The notes beneath the pieces are model-generated. The model was not told the origin of the DNA, searched no databases, and saw only the letters and a list, made by a program, of their open reading frames with translations. A stretch of DNA of 64,000 bases from the NCBI RefSeq assembly GCF_001187845.1, contig NZ_CP012160.1, positions 2,728,001 through 2,792,000 of the forward strand, written 5' to 3'. The position numbers were made by a program, and so were the translations under genes. The first letter of the stretch is position 1. Each line of letters opens with the position of its first letter. Below, piece after piece: positions 15,474 to 25,275 of the stretch. Origin of the DNA: Octadecabacter temperatus (GTDB lineage Bacteria; Pseudomonadota; Alphaproteobacteria; Rhodobacterales; Rhodobacteraceae).

Positions 15474-18299
15474 ATGAAAGATCAACCTGATCTGAACCTT
15501 TCGCCCGACGTCTCCGACGAGGTCCGCAAGACCACTTGCTACATGTGCGCTTGCCGTTGCGGGATCAACGTCCATATGAAGGACGGAAAGGTCGCCTACA
15601 TAGAGGGCAACAAGGACCATCCGGTGAACCAAGGCGTGCTTTGCGCCAAGGGTTCTGCTGGCATCATGCAGGTCAACGCACCTTCGCGATTGAAAGCCCC
15701 ACTGAAACGCGTTGGCCCGCGCGGATCGGGTGAGTTCGAAGAAATTTCATGGGAAGAGGCGCTAACAATCGCAACGGATTGGCTAACGCCCGTGCGCGAA
15801 GAAGACCCATCCAAACTCGCGTTCTTTACGGGTCGTGATCAGTCCCAATCTTTCACGTCGCTTTGGGCGCAAGGGTTTGGCACACCGAACTACGCTGCAC
15901 ATGGCGGGTTTTGTTCCGTCAACATGGCCGCCGCTGGCATCTACACAATGGGCGGTGCGTTTTGGGAATTTGGCCAACCTGACTGGGACCATACCAAAAT
16001 GTTCGTGCTGTTCGGCGTCGCAGAGGACCACGACTCTAACCCGATCAAAATGGGCATTGGCAAAATCAAAGAACGCGGCGCGCGCATGGTTGGCGTCAAC
16101 CCGATCCGTACGGGCTACAACGCCGTGGCGGATGACTGGTTCGGCATCACACCCGGAACAGATGGCCTGCTGATCATGGCGCTGATCCATGAGCTGTTTA
16201 AGGCTGGTAAGCTAGACCTCGACTACCTCGCGCGGTTCACCAACGCGTCTTGCATCGTCAACGAAGATCCAAGCAGCGACGAAAACGGTTTGCTGCTGCG
16301 CGACGATGAAGGCCAGCCCCAAGTTATCGACCGCAACACTGGCAACCTCGCACCATGGAACGGCCAAGGCGTTGAGCCAGATCTTGGAACAACATACCGC
16401 CACGCTGGTGTCACCCATCGCCCGGTCTTCCATTTGATGGCGGATCGCTTCCTAGACCCCAAATACGCACCAGATGAAGTTGCCGAAGCAACAGGCATTT
16501 CCGCGGATCGCATCAAGCAACTGGCAGCAGACATGGCCCATGTTGCGTTTGACGAAGCGATTGAGCTTGATCGTCCGTGGACAGATTTCCGCGGAAAAAA
16601 ACACGCCAAGATGATTGGCCGCCCTGTTTCAATGCACTCTATGCGCGGTATTTCGGCGCACTCGAACGGATTCCAAACCTGCCGTGCCCTGCACACGCTA
16701 CAAATCATCCTTGGCGCGGTTGAAACACCCGGCGGCATGCGTTTCAAGCCACCCTACCCTAAGCCCGCAACAGCGCACCCCAAACCACATGGCAAGGTTA
16801 CACCAGGTGGCGCATTGAATGGTCCACACCTTGGGTATCCACATGGTCCCGAAGACCTGATGCTTAAGGACGATGGCAGCGCCATTCGCATCGACAAAGC
16901 ATTCACATGGGAAAACCCGCTGTCTGCCCACGGCATGATGCACATGGTAATTTCTAACGCCCATGCGGGCGACCCGTACAAGATCGACACGCTGTTCATG
17001 TATATGGCGAACATGTCTTGGAACTCGTCGATGAATTCGACGGGCGTGATGGAGATGCTGACGGACACAGATGAGGACGACGAATACGTCATTCCGCGTA
17101 TCATCTATTCGGACGCCTATTCCTCAGAAATGGTAGCCTTCGCTGACCTGATCTTGCCCGACACAACATACCTTGAACGCCACGATTGTATTTCCCTTCT
17201 GGATCGCCCGATCTGCGAGGCCGATGCCGTCGCCGATGCCATTCGTTGGCCCGTTGTGGAACCCGACCGCGATGTGCGTGGTTTCCAGTCCGTGCTTTGT
17301 GAACTTGGTGCGCGTCTGAACTTGCCCGGTTTCGTAAACGAAGACGGGTCGCAAAAGTACGAAGACTACGCCGACTACATCACCAACCACATTCGCCGTC
17401 CGGGTATTGGCCCGCTGGCAGGCTGGCGCATGGGTGAAAAAGGTACGCAAGACGGGCGCGGCGAGCCTAACGAAGGCCAGCTCGATAGCTACATCAACAA
17501 CGGCGGTTTCTGGCATGCAGAGGTGCCGAAGAACGCAGCCTATTACAAGCCATTCAACATGGGCTATCAGGATTGGGCCGTGGAAATGGGCTTCTTCGAT
17601 TCCGTCCAGCCCTACATCTTTACACCCTACGTCGAACCCCTGCGCCGCATGCAGCTTGCCGCCGAAGGCCATGGCCGCGTGCAGCCACCGGATCATTTGC
17701 GCCAACAGGTCAAAGACACGATGGACCCGCTGCCGATTTGGTATGCGCCCCTGTCGGATGACCGTATCGACACCGATGAATTTAACGTCCACGCTCTAAC
17801 CCAACGCCCAATGGCGATGTATCATTCATGGGGTTCACAAAACGCTTGGCTGCGCCAACTGCATGGCCGCAACCCGCTTTATGTGCCGACAAAGATTTGG
17901 GAACAGCACGGGTTTGTGGAAGGCAGTTGGGCCAAGGTTACGTCCCCGTCCGGCGTCATCACTGTTCCTGTCATGCACATGGCGGCGCTCAACGAAAACA
18001 CAGTCTGGACATGGAACGCCATCGGCAAACGCAAAGGTGCTTGGGCGTTGGATGAAAAGGCACCTGAGGCGACCGAGGGTTTCTTACTTAACCACCTGAT
18101 CCACGAGCTATTGCCAGAACAAGCGGACGGCATGCGCTGGTCCAACTCCGACCCCGTCACAGGCCAAGCCGCGTGGTTTGACCTGCGCGTCAAAATCGAA
18201 AAGGTCGCAGCCCCAGCCGAGGCACAACCCGTGACGCCGCCGCAAAAAGCACCCGTCCCTAAAGGCCCGTCTAAACTGGCATGGAAGGTTGGAAAATGA
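15474..18299 (+). CDS. soeA: Sulfite dehydrogenase molybdoprotein subunit SoeA
   Basis: A 941-aa molybdopterin oxidoreductase of the DMSO reductase family. Near the N-terminus CYMCACRCG followed by VLCAKG supplies the four cysteines of an [4Fe-4S] cluster; the long molybdopterin domain follows, and a C-terminal dinucleotide-binding domain begins near residue 760 (TQRPMAMYHSWGSQNAW). There is no Tat signal, so the enzyme faces the cytoplasm, as in SoeABC, which oxidises sulfite to sulfate and passes electrons to quinone. The taurine context and the soeB/soeC partners support this over formate dehydrogenase or polysulfide reductase. It starts 79 bases after tauE with GGAGAAG as ribosome binding site and no TauR box, so it is probably read through from xsc. 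Confidence 0.88.
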   Translation: MKDQPDLNLSPDVSDEVRKTTCYMCACRCGINVHMKDGKVAYIEGNKDHPVNQGVLCAKGSAGIMQVNAPSRLKAPLKRVGPRGSGEFEEISWEEALTIATDWLTPVREEDPSKLAFFTGRDQSQSFTSLWAQGFGTPNYAAHGGFCSVNMAAAGIYTMGGAFWEFGQPDWDHTKMFVLFGVAEDHDSNPIKMGIGKIKERGARMVGVNPIRTGYNAVADDWFGITPGTDGLLIMALIHELFKAGKLDLDYLARFTNASCIVNEDPSSDENGLLLRDDEGQPQVIDRNTGNLAPWNGQGVEPDLGTTYRHAGVTHRPVFHLMADRFLDPKYAPDEVAEATGISADRIKQLAADMAHVAFDEAIELDRPWTDFRGKKHAKMIGRPVSMHSMRGISAHSNGFQTCRALHTLQIILGAVETPGGMRFKPPYPKPATAHPKPHGKVTPGGALNGPHLGYPHGPEDLMLKDDGSAIRIDKAFTWENPLSAHGMMHMVISNAHAGDPYKIDTLFMYMANMSWNSSMNSTGVMEMLTDTDEDDEYVIPRIIYSDAYSSEMVAFADLILPDTTYLERHDCISLLDRPICEADAVADAIRWPVVEPDRDVRGFQSVLCELGARLNLPGFVNEDGSQKYEDYADYITNHIRRPGIGPLAGWRMGEKGTQDGRGEPNEGQLDSYINNGGFWHAEVPKNAAYYKPFNMGYQDWAVEMGFFDSVQPYIFTPYVEPLRRMQLAAEGHGRVQPPDHLRQQVKDTMDPLPIWYAPLSDDRIDTDEFNVHALTQRPMAMYHSWGSQNAWLRQLHGRNPLYVPTKIWEQHGFVEGSWAKVTSPSGVITVPVMHMAALNENTVWTWNAIGKRKGAWALDEKAPEATEGFLLNHLIHELLPEQADGMRWSNSDPVTGQAAWFDLRVKIEKVAAPAEAQPVTPPQKAPVPKGPSKLAWKVGK

Positions 18300-18436
18300 C
18301 CCGTACCCTGCTCCTCATCTTCGCCTTCCTCGCCCTGATGATTGGCTCGTTCGTATGGTTCGTCATCACATGGGACGCTAGCAAAGAAGAACCTGTCAGC
18401 GCGATCCGACCCATTCAAATAGGGGCCACCACATGA
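18296..18436 (+). CDS. 46-aa single-pass membrane protein inside the soe operon
   Basis: A short ORF between soeA and soeB. It begins with ATG overlapping the soeA TGA (ATGA) and ends with TGA overlapping the soeB ATG (ATGA), so it bridges the two genes by translational coupling. The product starts MTRTLLLIFAFLALMIG, has one hydrophobic segment (about residues 4-25) and a polar tail of about 20 residues with a KEEPVS stretch. It is too hydrophobic and too neatly fitted to be random. It could be a small accessory subunit or assembly factor anchoring the sulfite dehydrogenase, comparable in size to small subunits of other respiratory complexes. Function unknown. Confidence 0.75.
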   Translation: MTRTLLLIFAFLALMIGSFVWFVITWDASKEEPVSAIRPIQIGATT

Positions 18437-19212
18437 CCACACTCCCTACCTCAACGGACCGTAAACTCGGCCTCGTGATTGACCTTGATACCTGCGTCGG
18501 CTGCCACGCTTGCGTGATCTCCTGCAAAGGCTGGAACACGGAAAACTACGGCGCACCACTGTCGGACCAAGATCCATACGGCGAAGACCCGACGGGTACG
18601 TTCCTCAACCGCGTTCATTCCTACGAAATCCAACCCAAGGAAGCGCCAGCACAGCTGATCCACTTCCCGAAGTCCTGCCTGCACTGCGAAGACGCGCCTT
18701 GCGTTACAGTGTGCCCAACTGGGGCCAGCTACAAGCGCGTTGAAGACGGGATTGTTCTGGTCAACGAACAAGACTGTATCGGTTGTGGCCTCTGCGCTTG
18801 GGCTTGTCCTTATGGCGCACGCGAAATGGACCAAGAAGAGAAGGTCATGAAAAAATGTACCCTCTGCGTGGATCGTATCTATAACGAGAACCTGCCCGAA
18901 GAAGACCGCGAACCAGCCTGCGTGCGCACCTGCCCCGCTGGCGCGCGCCACTTTGGGGACTTCGCCGACCCGGATAGCAACGTATCTATTCTAACGGCCG
19001 AGCGCGGAGGAATGGATTTGATGCCAGAGATGGGAACAAAACCCGTCAACAAGTACCTCCCTCCACGACCTAAGGACCGCGACCGCTCTGAGGATGTCGA
19101 CATTCTTGCGCCGTTCCTTGAACCTGTCGCGACGGAGACCACTGGTTTCCTTGGATGGCTCGACAAGGCACTCGACGCCATGCCCGGCTCCTCAAAAGGG
19201 GATAAGAACTAA
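18433..19212 (+). CDS. soeB: Sulfite dehydrogenase iron-sulfur subunit SoeB
   Basis: A 259-aa ferredoxin-like electron transfer subunit. Four cysteine clusters are visible: CVGCHACVISC, CLHCEDAPCVTVC, CIGCGLCAWAC, and KKCTLC paired with ACVRTC, consistent with four [4Fe-4S] centres relaying electrons from the SoeA molybdenum site to SoeC. There is no signal peptide. The start overlaps the small membrane ORF and the stop overlaps soeC (TAATG). The architecture is shared by DmsB/PsrB/NrfC proteins; assignment to SoeB follows from the operon. Confidence 0.9.
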   Translation: MTTLPTSTDRKLGLVIDLDTCVGCHACVISCKGWNTENYGAPLSDQDPYGEDPTGTFLNRVHSYEIQPKEAPAQLIHFPKSCLHCEDAPCVTVCPTGASYKRVEDGIVLVNEQDCIGCGLCAWACPYGAREMDQEEKVMKKCTLCVDRIYNENLPEEDREPACVRTCPAGARHFGDFADPDSNVSILTAERGGMDLMPEMGTKPVNKYLPPRPKDRDRSEDVDILAPFLEPVATETTGFLGWLDKALDAMPGSSKGDKN

Positions 19213-20081
19213 TGCATCCTGCACCGTCAGTTATTCTATTCTCCACGCTTTCCGGCCTCGGCTTTGGCCTGTTGGCCTTTCTTGGCTTCGGCATGCCGTC
19301 CCCAACAGGATTCATGGCGTTCATCTGGTTTACAATCGCCTACCTGCTTGCTGTCGGTGGGCTTATTGCGTCCACCTTCCACCTTGGTCACCCAGAACGG
19401 GCGTTGAAGGCCTTCAAACAATGGCGTTCCAGCTGGCTGTCACGTGAAGGAATTTGTGCTGTCGCGGCTCTGTTGGTTATGGCGCTTTATGGTGCTGGCG
19501 CGGTGTTCCTTGATACAAACTGGACGTTCATCGGCGTTATCGGCGCAATCTTGTCCATCGGAACCGTTTTCACCACGTCTATGATCTATGCCCAGATCAA
19601 AACCGTTCCGCGTTGGAACAACCTGACAACCCCATTGATGTTCCTGAGCATCTGCATCGCAGGCGGCGCGTTGCTTGCAGGGCAAGTCAGCCTAGCGACG
19701 CCGCTGCTGATCCTTGCTGGTGTCACGCAGATTGCACACTGGGTGTTTGGCGACAAAGCACTGTCCAATTCTGGAACGACTTTGGCGACGGCAACGGGCC
19801 TTGGTGCACGTGGCGAGGTTCGCGCATTTGAACCGCCGCACACAGGTACCAACTACCTTCTCAAGGAATTCATCTACGTGATCGCGCGCAAACATGCGCT
19901 CAAGCTGCGGGTCATCGCGATTGTCTTGATGGCGGTATTACCCGTTCTTCTGATCATCACCCACTCGCATATCCTCGCAGCGCTTGCGGTGCTTAGCCAC
20001 CTCGTCGGCGTTTTCGCTGCGCGTTGGTTGTTCTTTGCAGAAGCTGAGCACGTGGTTGGGCTGTACTACGGTAAACGCTAA
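19212..20081 (+). CDS. soeC: Sulfite dehydrogenase membrane anchor SoeC
   Basis: A 289-aa DmsC/NrfD-type membrane anchor with about eight hydrophobic helices and few charged residues, expected to hold SoeAB at the cytoplasmic face and reduce quinone. STFHLGHPERALKAF near residue 56 resembles the conserved loop of DmsC proteins. It starts one base into the soeB stop codon. It is the last gene of the taurine/sulfite run and is followed 16 bases later by a strong hairpin. Confidence 0.9.
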   Translation: MHPAPSVILFSTLSGLGFGLLAFLGFGMPSPTGFMAFIWFTIAYLLAVGGLIASTFHLGHPERALKAFKQWRSSWLSREGICAVAALLVMALYGAGAVFLDTNWTFIGVIGAILSIGTVFTTSMIYAQIKTVPRWNNLTTPLMFLSICIAGGALLAGQVSLATPLLILAGVTQIAHWVFGDKALSNSGTTLATATGLGARGEVRAFEPPHTGTNYLLKEFIYVIARKHALKLRVIAIVLMAVLPVLLIITHSHILAALAVLSHLVGVFAARWLFFAEAEHVVGLYYGKR

Positions 20082-20097
20082 TCGCGCCCCCAAACGC

Positions 20098-20129
20098 AAA
20101 CGGGCCCCGCACAACGCGAGGCCCGTTTT
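20098..20129 (+). terminator. Terminator after soeC
   Basis: AAACGGGCC at 20098-20106 pairs with GGCCCGTTT at 20120-20128 across a 13-base loop, followed by T. It separates soeC from the convergent ugpC gene, and its A/T flanks let it work from both directions. Confidence 0.85.
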
Positions 20130-20144
20130 AGTTCAAGCGAAGGG

Positions 20145-21206
<1,062 letters not shown>

Positions 21207-21221
21207 GTTGGTGGACCTTCC

Positions 21222-22010
21222 TTAGGAATTGGTTGCTGTCGCTGGAAATTGCCAAGAGCTGGCTTCTTTCGCGATTGCGGCGGCTGCAATTTTGATGCGT
21301 GGGACAAGGCTTTCTAGCCCTGCCAAATTCGTGCGGGTCGTGGTGCTGGTGACAGAAAGCGCCCCCAACACACGATTGGTTTCAGACAAGATTGGCAGGG
21401 ATACGCAGATAATGCCTGGCTCATGTTCTTCGCGGTCAAACCCGTAGCCGTTGGCGCGAATGTCATCCAATTCGGCGCGCAGGCTTTCAACGGACGTGTG
21501 CGTGGTGTCTGTGAAACGGTGATAACTTTGCTGGTCCAACACATCCGCCAGTTCGTCTTCTGGCAGAAACGCCATCATCGCCTTGCCGACACCCGTGCAA
21601 TAGGCGGGGCCAACTTTGCCCGCTTGGCTGTACATCTGAACAGGGTCTGCCGCATTGCGTTTGTCGACATAGATAACTTGTGCGTGGTCCAACTGGGCAA
21701 GGTGAACTGTTTCACCTACATCCGCGCTTAATTGATCGACCTGTGCGCGGGCGATTGGCGCAAGCGATGCTTGCTGCCATGCGGCATGCGCAAGGCGCAC
21801 CAAACGTACACCCGGGGCGTAGGTTCCGCGGTCGGGATCATAGGCCAGCATGCTCTGACTAGTGAGCGTTTGAACGAATCGGTAGAGCGTCGCCTTTGGA
21901 AATGGCGACGCGTCGATCAGTTCGGAAAATCGAACGGGGCGCCCAAAAGATGCCACCTGATCCAATACTTCCAATGCTTTACCTACTGTTCCGTCGCCTG
22001 AAGCTGCCAC
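21222..22010 (-). CDS. IclR-family regulator of the galactoside locus
   Basis: A 262-aa IclR-type regulator: an N-terminal winged helix-turn-helix (about residues 8-70, with FPKATLYRFVQTL) and a C-terminal effector-binding domain (about 85-250, with DPVQMYSQAGKVGPAYCTGVGKAMMAF typical of the fold). It starts at GTG 22010, preceded by GGAGAG. It is divergent from the sugar-binding protein gene and in line with ugpC, so it most likely controls both directions from the 135-base gap and responds to a sugar or sugar acid made by the pathway. The effector cannot be read from sequence. Confidence 0.88.
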   Translation of the reverse strand: MAASGDGTVGKALEVLDQVASFGRPVRFSELIDASPFPKATLYRFVQTLTSQSMLAYDPDRGTYAPGVRLVRLAHAAWQQASLAPIARAQVDQLSADVGETVHLAQLDHAQVIYVDKRNAADPVQMYSQAGKVGPAYCTGVGKAMMAFLPEDELADVLDQQSYHRFTDTTHTSVESLRAELDDIRANGYGFDREEHEPGIICVSLPILSETNRVLGALSVTSTTTRTNLAGLESLVPRIKIAAAAIAKEASSWQFPATATNS

Positions 22011-22145
22011 ATCGCTCTCCCATTCATCTGAAGTCCTCCAACCTCAGTATTGACAAGCATGGGCGATTCGAGATTAGATTTCAATATTCAAAACTAAGTT
22101 TCAAATAATGAGACTTGTTCGAATGGAAATCTAAGGGAGGAAACC
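22011..22145. promoter_or_regulatory. Divergent control region between iclR and the sugar ABC operon
   Basis: This 135-base AT-rich gap holds a plus-strand promoter candidate, TTGACA at 22050-22055 and TTAGAT at 22074-22079 (18-base spacer), followed by two imperfect direct repeats (GATTTCAATA and AGTTTCAAATA) that could be IclR sites, and AAGGGAGG before the binding-protein ATG. Operator assignment is tentative. Confidence 0.5.
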
Positions 22146-23396
22146 ATGAATTCCATGTTGAAGGCGTCCGTAGCGGCGCTTGCATTGGGTGTTGCATCAA
22201 CATCCGCGTTCGCTGACGGCTTGTCTGGCGATCTTCGTATTGTGTCTGACATGTCCAACCCTGCGCCACGCGCAGTGATGGAAGGTCTTGTCGCTGACTT
22301 CGGCGCGGCAAACCCAGACCTGAACATCGAGCTCGAGATCGTTGATCGTGAAGCTTGGAAAACACAAATCCGCAACGCGCTGACTGCAAACGCACCAGAC
22401 GTTGTAAACTGGTACGCTGCAAACCGTATGGGTCCATACGTCGAAGCTGGCTTGTTTGAAGACGTGTCTGACATGTACGAAGACGGCTCTTTGCCAGGTC
22501 TCGAAGCCGTTAAAGGCGCGATGACTTTGGATGGCGCACAGTGGGGCGTGCCGTACACGTACTACCAGTGGGGCATCTACTACCGCGAAGACATCTTCAA
22601 TGAGCTGGGCCTGACTGAGCCAACGACAATGGAAGAAGAGATGGCCAACTGTCAGGTCATCATCGACTCCGGTCGTGCTTGCTATGCAATCGGTACCAAG
22701 TTCCTTTGGACGGCTGGCGGCTGGTTCGATTACATGAACATGCGTACGAACGGCTTCGACTTCCACATGGAACTCGCTCGCGGTGAAGTTGCTTGGAATG
22801 ACCCACGTGTTCTGGAAACATTCGCCAACTGGCGTGCGTTGATCGACATGGGTGCGTTCATTGAAGATCACCAGTCCTACAGCTGGCAGGAAGCGCTTCA
22901 GCCAATGCTCGACGGCGAAGCAACTGCATACCTCATCGGTAACTTTGCAGTTCCACACCTGCGCGAAGCTGGCCTGACAGATGATCAGATCGACTTCTAC
23001 CAATTCCCGACAATTGCGGACGTTCCACAGGGCGAAGATGCCCCAACGGATACATTCCACATCCCGTCAAACGCGACCAACAAGGACAACGCACGTGCGT
23101 TCCTTTCGTTTGTTGCTTCTGCTGACGTTCAGACAGAAATCAACGCGGGCGCTGCACTTGGTCAGCTTCCAGTAAACGCTGGTTCCTCTGTTGATGCAGA
23201 TGAGTTCCTTGAGCAGGGCTTTGAGATGCTGTCCACGAACGCACAGGGCGGCGTTGCACAGTTCTTCGACCGTGACTTCCCAGCGGAAATGGCATCTGCT
23301 GGCATGGAAGGCCTGCAAGAGTTCATGGTGTTCCCAGACAATCTGGATGACATCATCGAGCGCCTCGAAGAGACACGTCTGCGCGTCTACGAGTAA
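22146..23396 (+). CDS. Sugar ABC transporter substrate-binding protein
   Basis: A 416-aa periplasmic CUT1-type solute-binding protein (SBP_bac_1 fold). Residues 1-23 form a signal peptide ending SAFA. Mature features include the early GDLRIVSDMSNP strand, the hinge segment near VVNWYAANRM and an aromatic-rich ligand cleft (PYTYYQWGIYY). It is first in an operon with two permeases and then alpha- and beta-galactosidases, so the ligand is probably a galactose-containing oligosaccharide or galactosyl-glycerol. A hairpin follows directly and would make this transcript more abundant than the permeases, as is usual for binding proteins. Confidence 0.9.
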   Translation: MNSMLKASVAALALGVASTSAFADGLSGDLRIVSDMSNPAPRAVMEGLVADFGAANPDLNIELEIVDREAWKTQIRNALTANAPDVVNWYAANRMGPYVEAGLFEDVSDMYEDGSLPGLEAVKGAMTLDGAQWGVPYTYYQWGIYYREDIFNELGLTEPTTMEEEMANCQVIIDSGRACYAIGTKFLWTAGGWFDYMNMRTNGFDFHMELARGEVAWNDPRVLETFANWRALIDMGAFIEDHQSYSWQEALQPMLDGEATAYLIGNFAVPHLREAGLTDDQIDFYQFPTIADVPQGEDAPTDTFHIPSNATNKDNARAFLSFVASADVQTEINAGAALGQLPVNAGSSVDADEFLEQGFEMLSTNAQGGVAQFFDRDFPAEMASAGMEGLQEFMVFPDNLDDIIERLEETRLRVYE

Positions 23397-23407
23397 GCAA
23401 TCAAATT

Positions 23408-23436
23408 GGGGGTGGGCATTCGTGCCCGCCCCTTTT
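23408..23436 (+). terminator. Attenuating hairpin between binding protein and permeases
   Basis: GGGGTGGGC pairs with GCCCGCCCC (nine pairs, one G-T, six-base loop), followed by TTTT. Because the permeases continue on the same strand with no clear new promoter, it is likely a leaky terminator that sets the binding protein to permease ratio. Confidence 0.7.
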
Positions 23437-23503
23437 CCCTTTCAACCCATCCGCAAACAGCCCGCGCTTTTTCCGCATGTGTTGACCCGTCAGGAGACGA
23501 TCC

Positions 23504-24427
23504 GTGACCACCACCGCCCAAACCCGCAGCTGGTATAAGCGCAACGAAATCGCAATCACGCCGTGGCTGTTCTTGTTGCCCGGCCTGTTCTTTTTCGCGA
23601 TGTACGTCATCATCCCTATTTTCCAGTCGTTCTGGATCAGCCTTTATGAATGGAACGGTCTCGGAAAATTGTCCGAAGAAGGCGAATGGATTGGCCTTGG
23701 TAACTACGAGCGTTTGCTAGGTGGTGACCGTAAATTTGAGACGTCATTCTGGAACAACCTGAAATGGTTGGTTCTCTACCTGCTCGCGATCCCGATGGGT
23801 TTGGGGATTTCACTGTTCTTGAACCAACAGGTCCGCGGCATCCGCCTATATAAGTCCCTGTTCTTCTTTCCGTTTGTCATTTCACAGGTCGTTGTCGGCC
23901 TCGTGTTCTCATGGTTCTACCTTCCGCGTGAAGGTCTGCTGAACGCTATCCTTGCTTGGTTCGGATCAGACGGTGTGAACATTCTTGGCGATCCGACCAC
24001 TGCGACCTATGGCATTATCGCTGCCGGCCTGTGGCCGCAAACGGCCTACTGCATGATCCTTTATCTCACGGGTCTAAACTCGGTCGATCCAGAACAAGTT
24101 GAAGCCGCGCGTCTAGACGGTGCCAAAGGCCACCGGATGCTGTGGCATGTGATCCTGCCACAGCTAAAACCCGCAACGTTCATTGCTTTCGTTGTGACGA
24201 TCATCGGAGCGCTCCGTTCGTTCGATTTGATCTCCGTGATGACCAACGGCGGCCCTTTCGGATCCACCCGCGTGCTGAGCTTTTACATGTTCGAGGAATC
24301 CCTTTCTGAATACGGGTTCCAAATGGGATATGGCGCGGCAATCGCGGTGATCTTGTTCCTCATCATGCTGGTCTTTATCGGCTACTTCCTGTGGTCGATG
24401 TACCAAGACGAAAAAGGAGCGCGCTGA
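23504..24427 (+). CDS. Sugar ABC transporter permease (MalF type)
   Basis: A 307-aa inner-membrane permease with six hydrophobic helices, the first starting near residue 18 (ITPWLFLLPGLFFFAMYVIIP). The cytoplasmic EAA loop that docks to the ATPase reads EAARLDGAKGHRMLWHVILP near residue 205. It starts at GTG 23504 after CAGGAGACGATCC, and its TGA overlaps the next ATG (TGATG). It pairs with the following permease to form the channel of the importer fed by the 22146 binding protein and driven by UgpC. Confidence 0.9.
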   Translation: MTTTAQTRSWYKRNEIAITPWLFLLPGLFFFAMYVIIPIFQSFWISLYEWNGLGKLSEEGEWIGLGNYERLLGGDRKFETSFWNNLKWLVLYLLAIPMGLGISLFLNQQVRGIRLYKSLFFFPFVISQVVVGLVFSWFYLPREGLLNAILAWFGSDGVNILGDPTTATYGIIAAGLWPQTAYCMILYLTGLNSVDPEQVEAARLDGAKGHRMLWHVILPQLKPATFIAFVVTIIGALRSFDLISVMTNGGPFGSTRVLSFYMFEESLSEYGFQMGYGAAIAVILFLIMLVFIGYFLWSMYQDEKGAR

Positions 24428-25275
24428 TGTTTCCGACCCCTATCGAAAAGACGTCGCGTTCGTGGCAGATCACCTATCAGACGTTGATCCCGATTGTTCT
24501 GGTCATTTGGCTCTTGCCACTGATTGCCGTTGCTGTGTTCTCAATGAAACCACTCGCGGACTTCACCAACGGCAATTACTGGGGCCTCCCCTCAACGTTT
24601 GAAGGCTTTGCGAACTATGGCAAAGTGTTCTTTGAATCCGACATGCCGCGTTATTTGCTGAACTCTGTGTTCATCACAGTGCCAACCGTCGTTGGCGCAG
24701 TTGCGCTTTCGGCGATGACGGGTTTTGCGCTGGGGGTTTACAGGTTCAAAGGCAACTTGCTGATCTTTTTCATGTTCATCGCAGGTAACTTTGTACCGTT
24801 CCAAATCTTGATGGTGCCGGTGCGCGATCTGACGCTGGACCTTGGATTATATGACACCAAAACCGGTCTCGTGCTGTTCCACATCGCGTTTCAAACAGGG
24901 TTCTGCACATTGTTCATGCGCAACTTTATCCGCGCCCTTCCTTTCCCGTTAATCGAAGCCGCCCGCGTTGAAGGCGTTGCTGAGTGGCGCATCTTCTTGT
25001 TCGTGGTGCTACCATTGATGAAGCCTGCTTTGGCGGCCCTATCTGTTCTGATCTTTACGTTCATCTGGAATGATTACTTCTGGGCGATCGTGTTGACCCA
25101 AGGGCCAGACAGCCAGCCCGTAACGGCAGGTATCACAAGCTTTAACAGCCAGTTCGTGGCGCAATATCACCTGATGTCTGCGGGTTCGATTGTGGCGGCA
25201 CTGCCCCCTGTGGCGATGTTCTTCTTGATGCAAAAACACTTTATCGCGGGTTTAACCCTTGGGGCTGTGAAGTAA
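24427..25275 (+). CDS. Sugar ABC transporter permease (MalG type)
   Basis: A 282-aa permease with six membrane helices, the second transmembrane subunit of the importer. The EAA loop is EAARVEGVAEWRIFLFVVLP near residue 178, and the C-terminus HFIAGLTLGAVK is typical of MalG-like subunits. I chose the ATG at 24427, which overlaps the upstream stop; a longer frame starting at 24391 lies inside the previous gene. Its own stop overlaps the alpha-galactosidase ATG by one base (TAATG), tying transport and hydrolysis together. Confidence 0.9.
   Translation: MFPTPIEKTSRSWQITYQTLIPIVLVIWLLPLIAVAVFSMKPLADFTNGNYWGLPSTFEGFANYGKVFFESDMPRYLLNSVFITVPTVVGAVALSAMTGFALGVYRFKGNLLIFFMFIAGNFVPFQILMVPVRDLTLDLGLYDTKTGLVLFHIAFQTGFCTLFMRNFIRALPFPLIEAARVEGVAEWRIFLFVVLPLMKPALAALSVLIFTFIWNDYFWAIVLTQGPDSQPVTAGITSFNSQFVAQYHLMSAGSIVAALPPVAMFFLMQKHFIAGLTLGAVK

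Noticed and set aside
15474..20081. Formate dehydrogenase or polysulfide/thiosulfate reductase for the molybdoenzyme operon
   Set aside because: No Tat signal on the large subunit, no accessory fdh genes, and placement directly behind xsc-pta-ackA-tauE fit SoeABC sulfite dehydrogenase better; the subunit architecture alone would not decide it.
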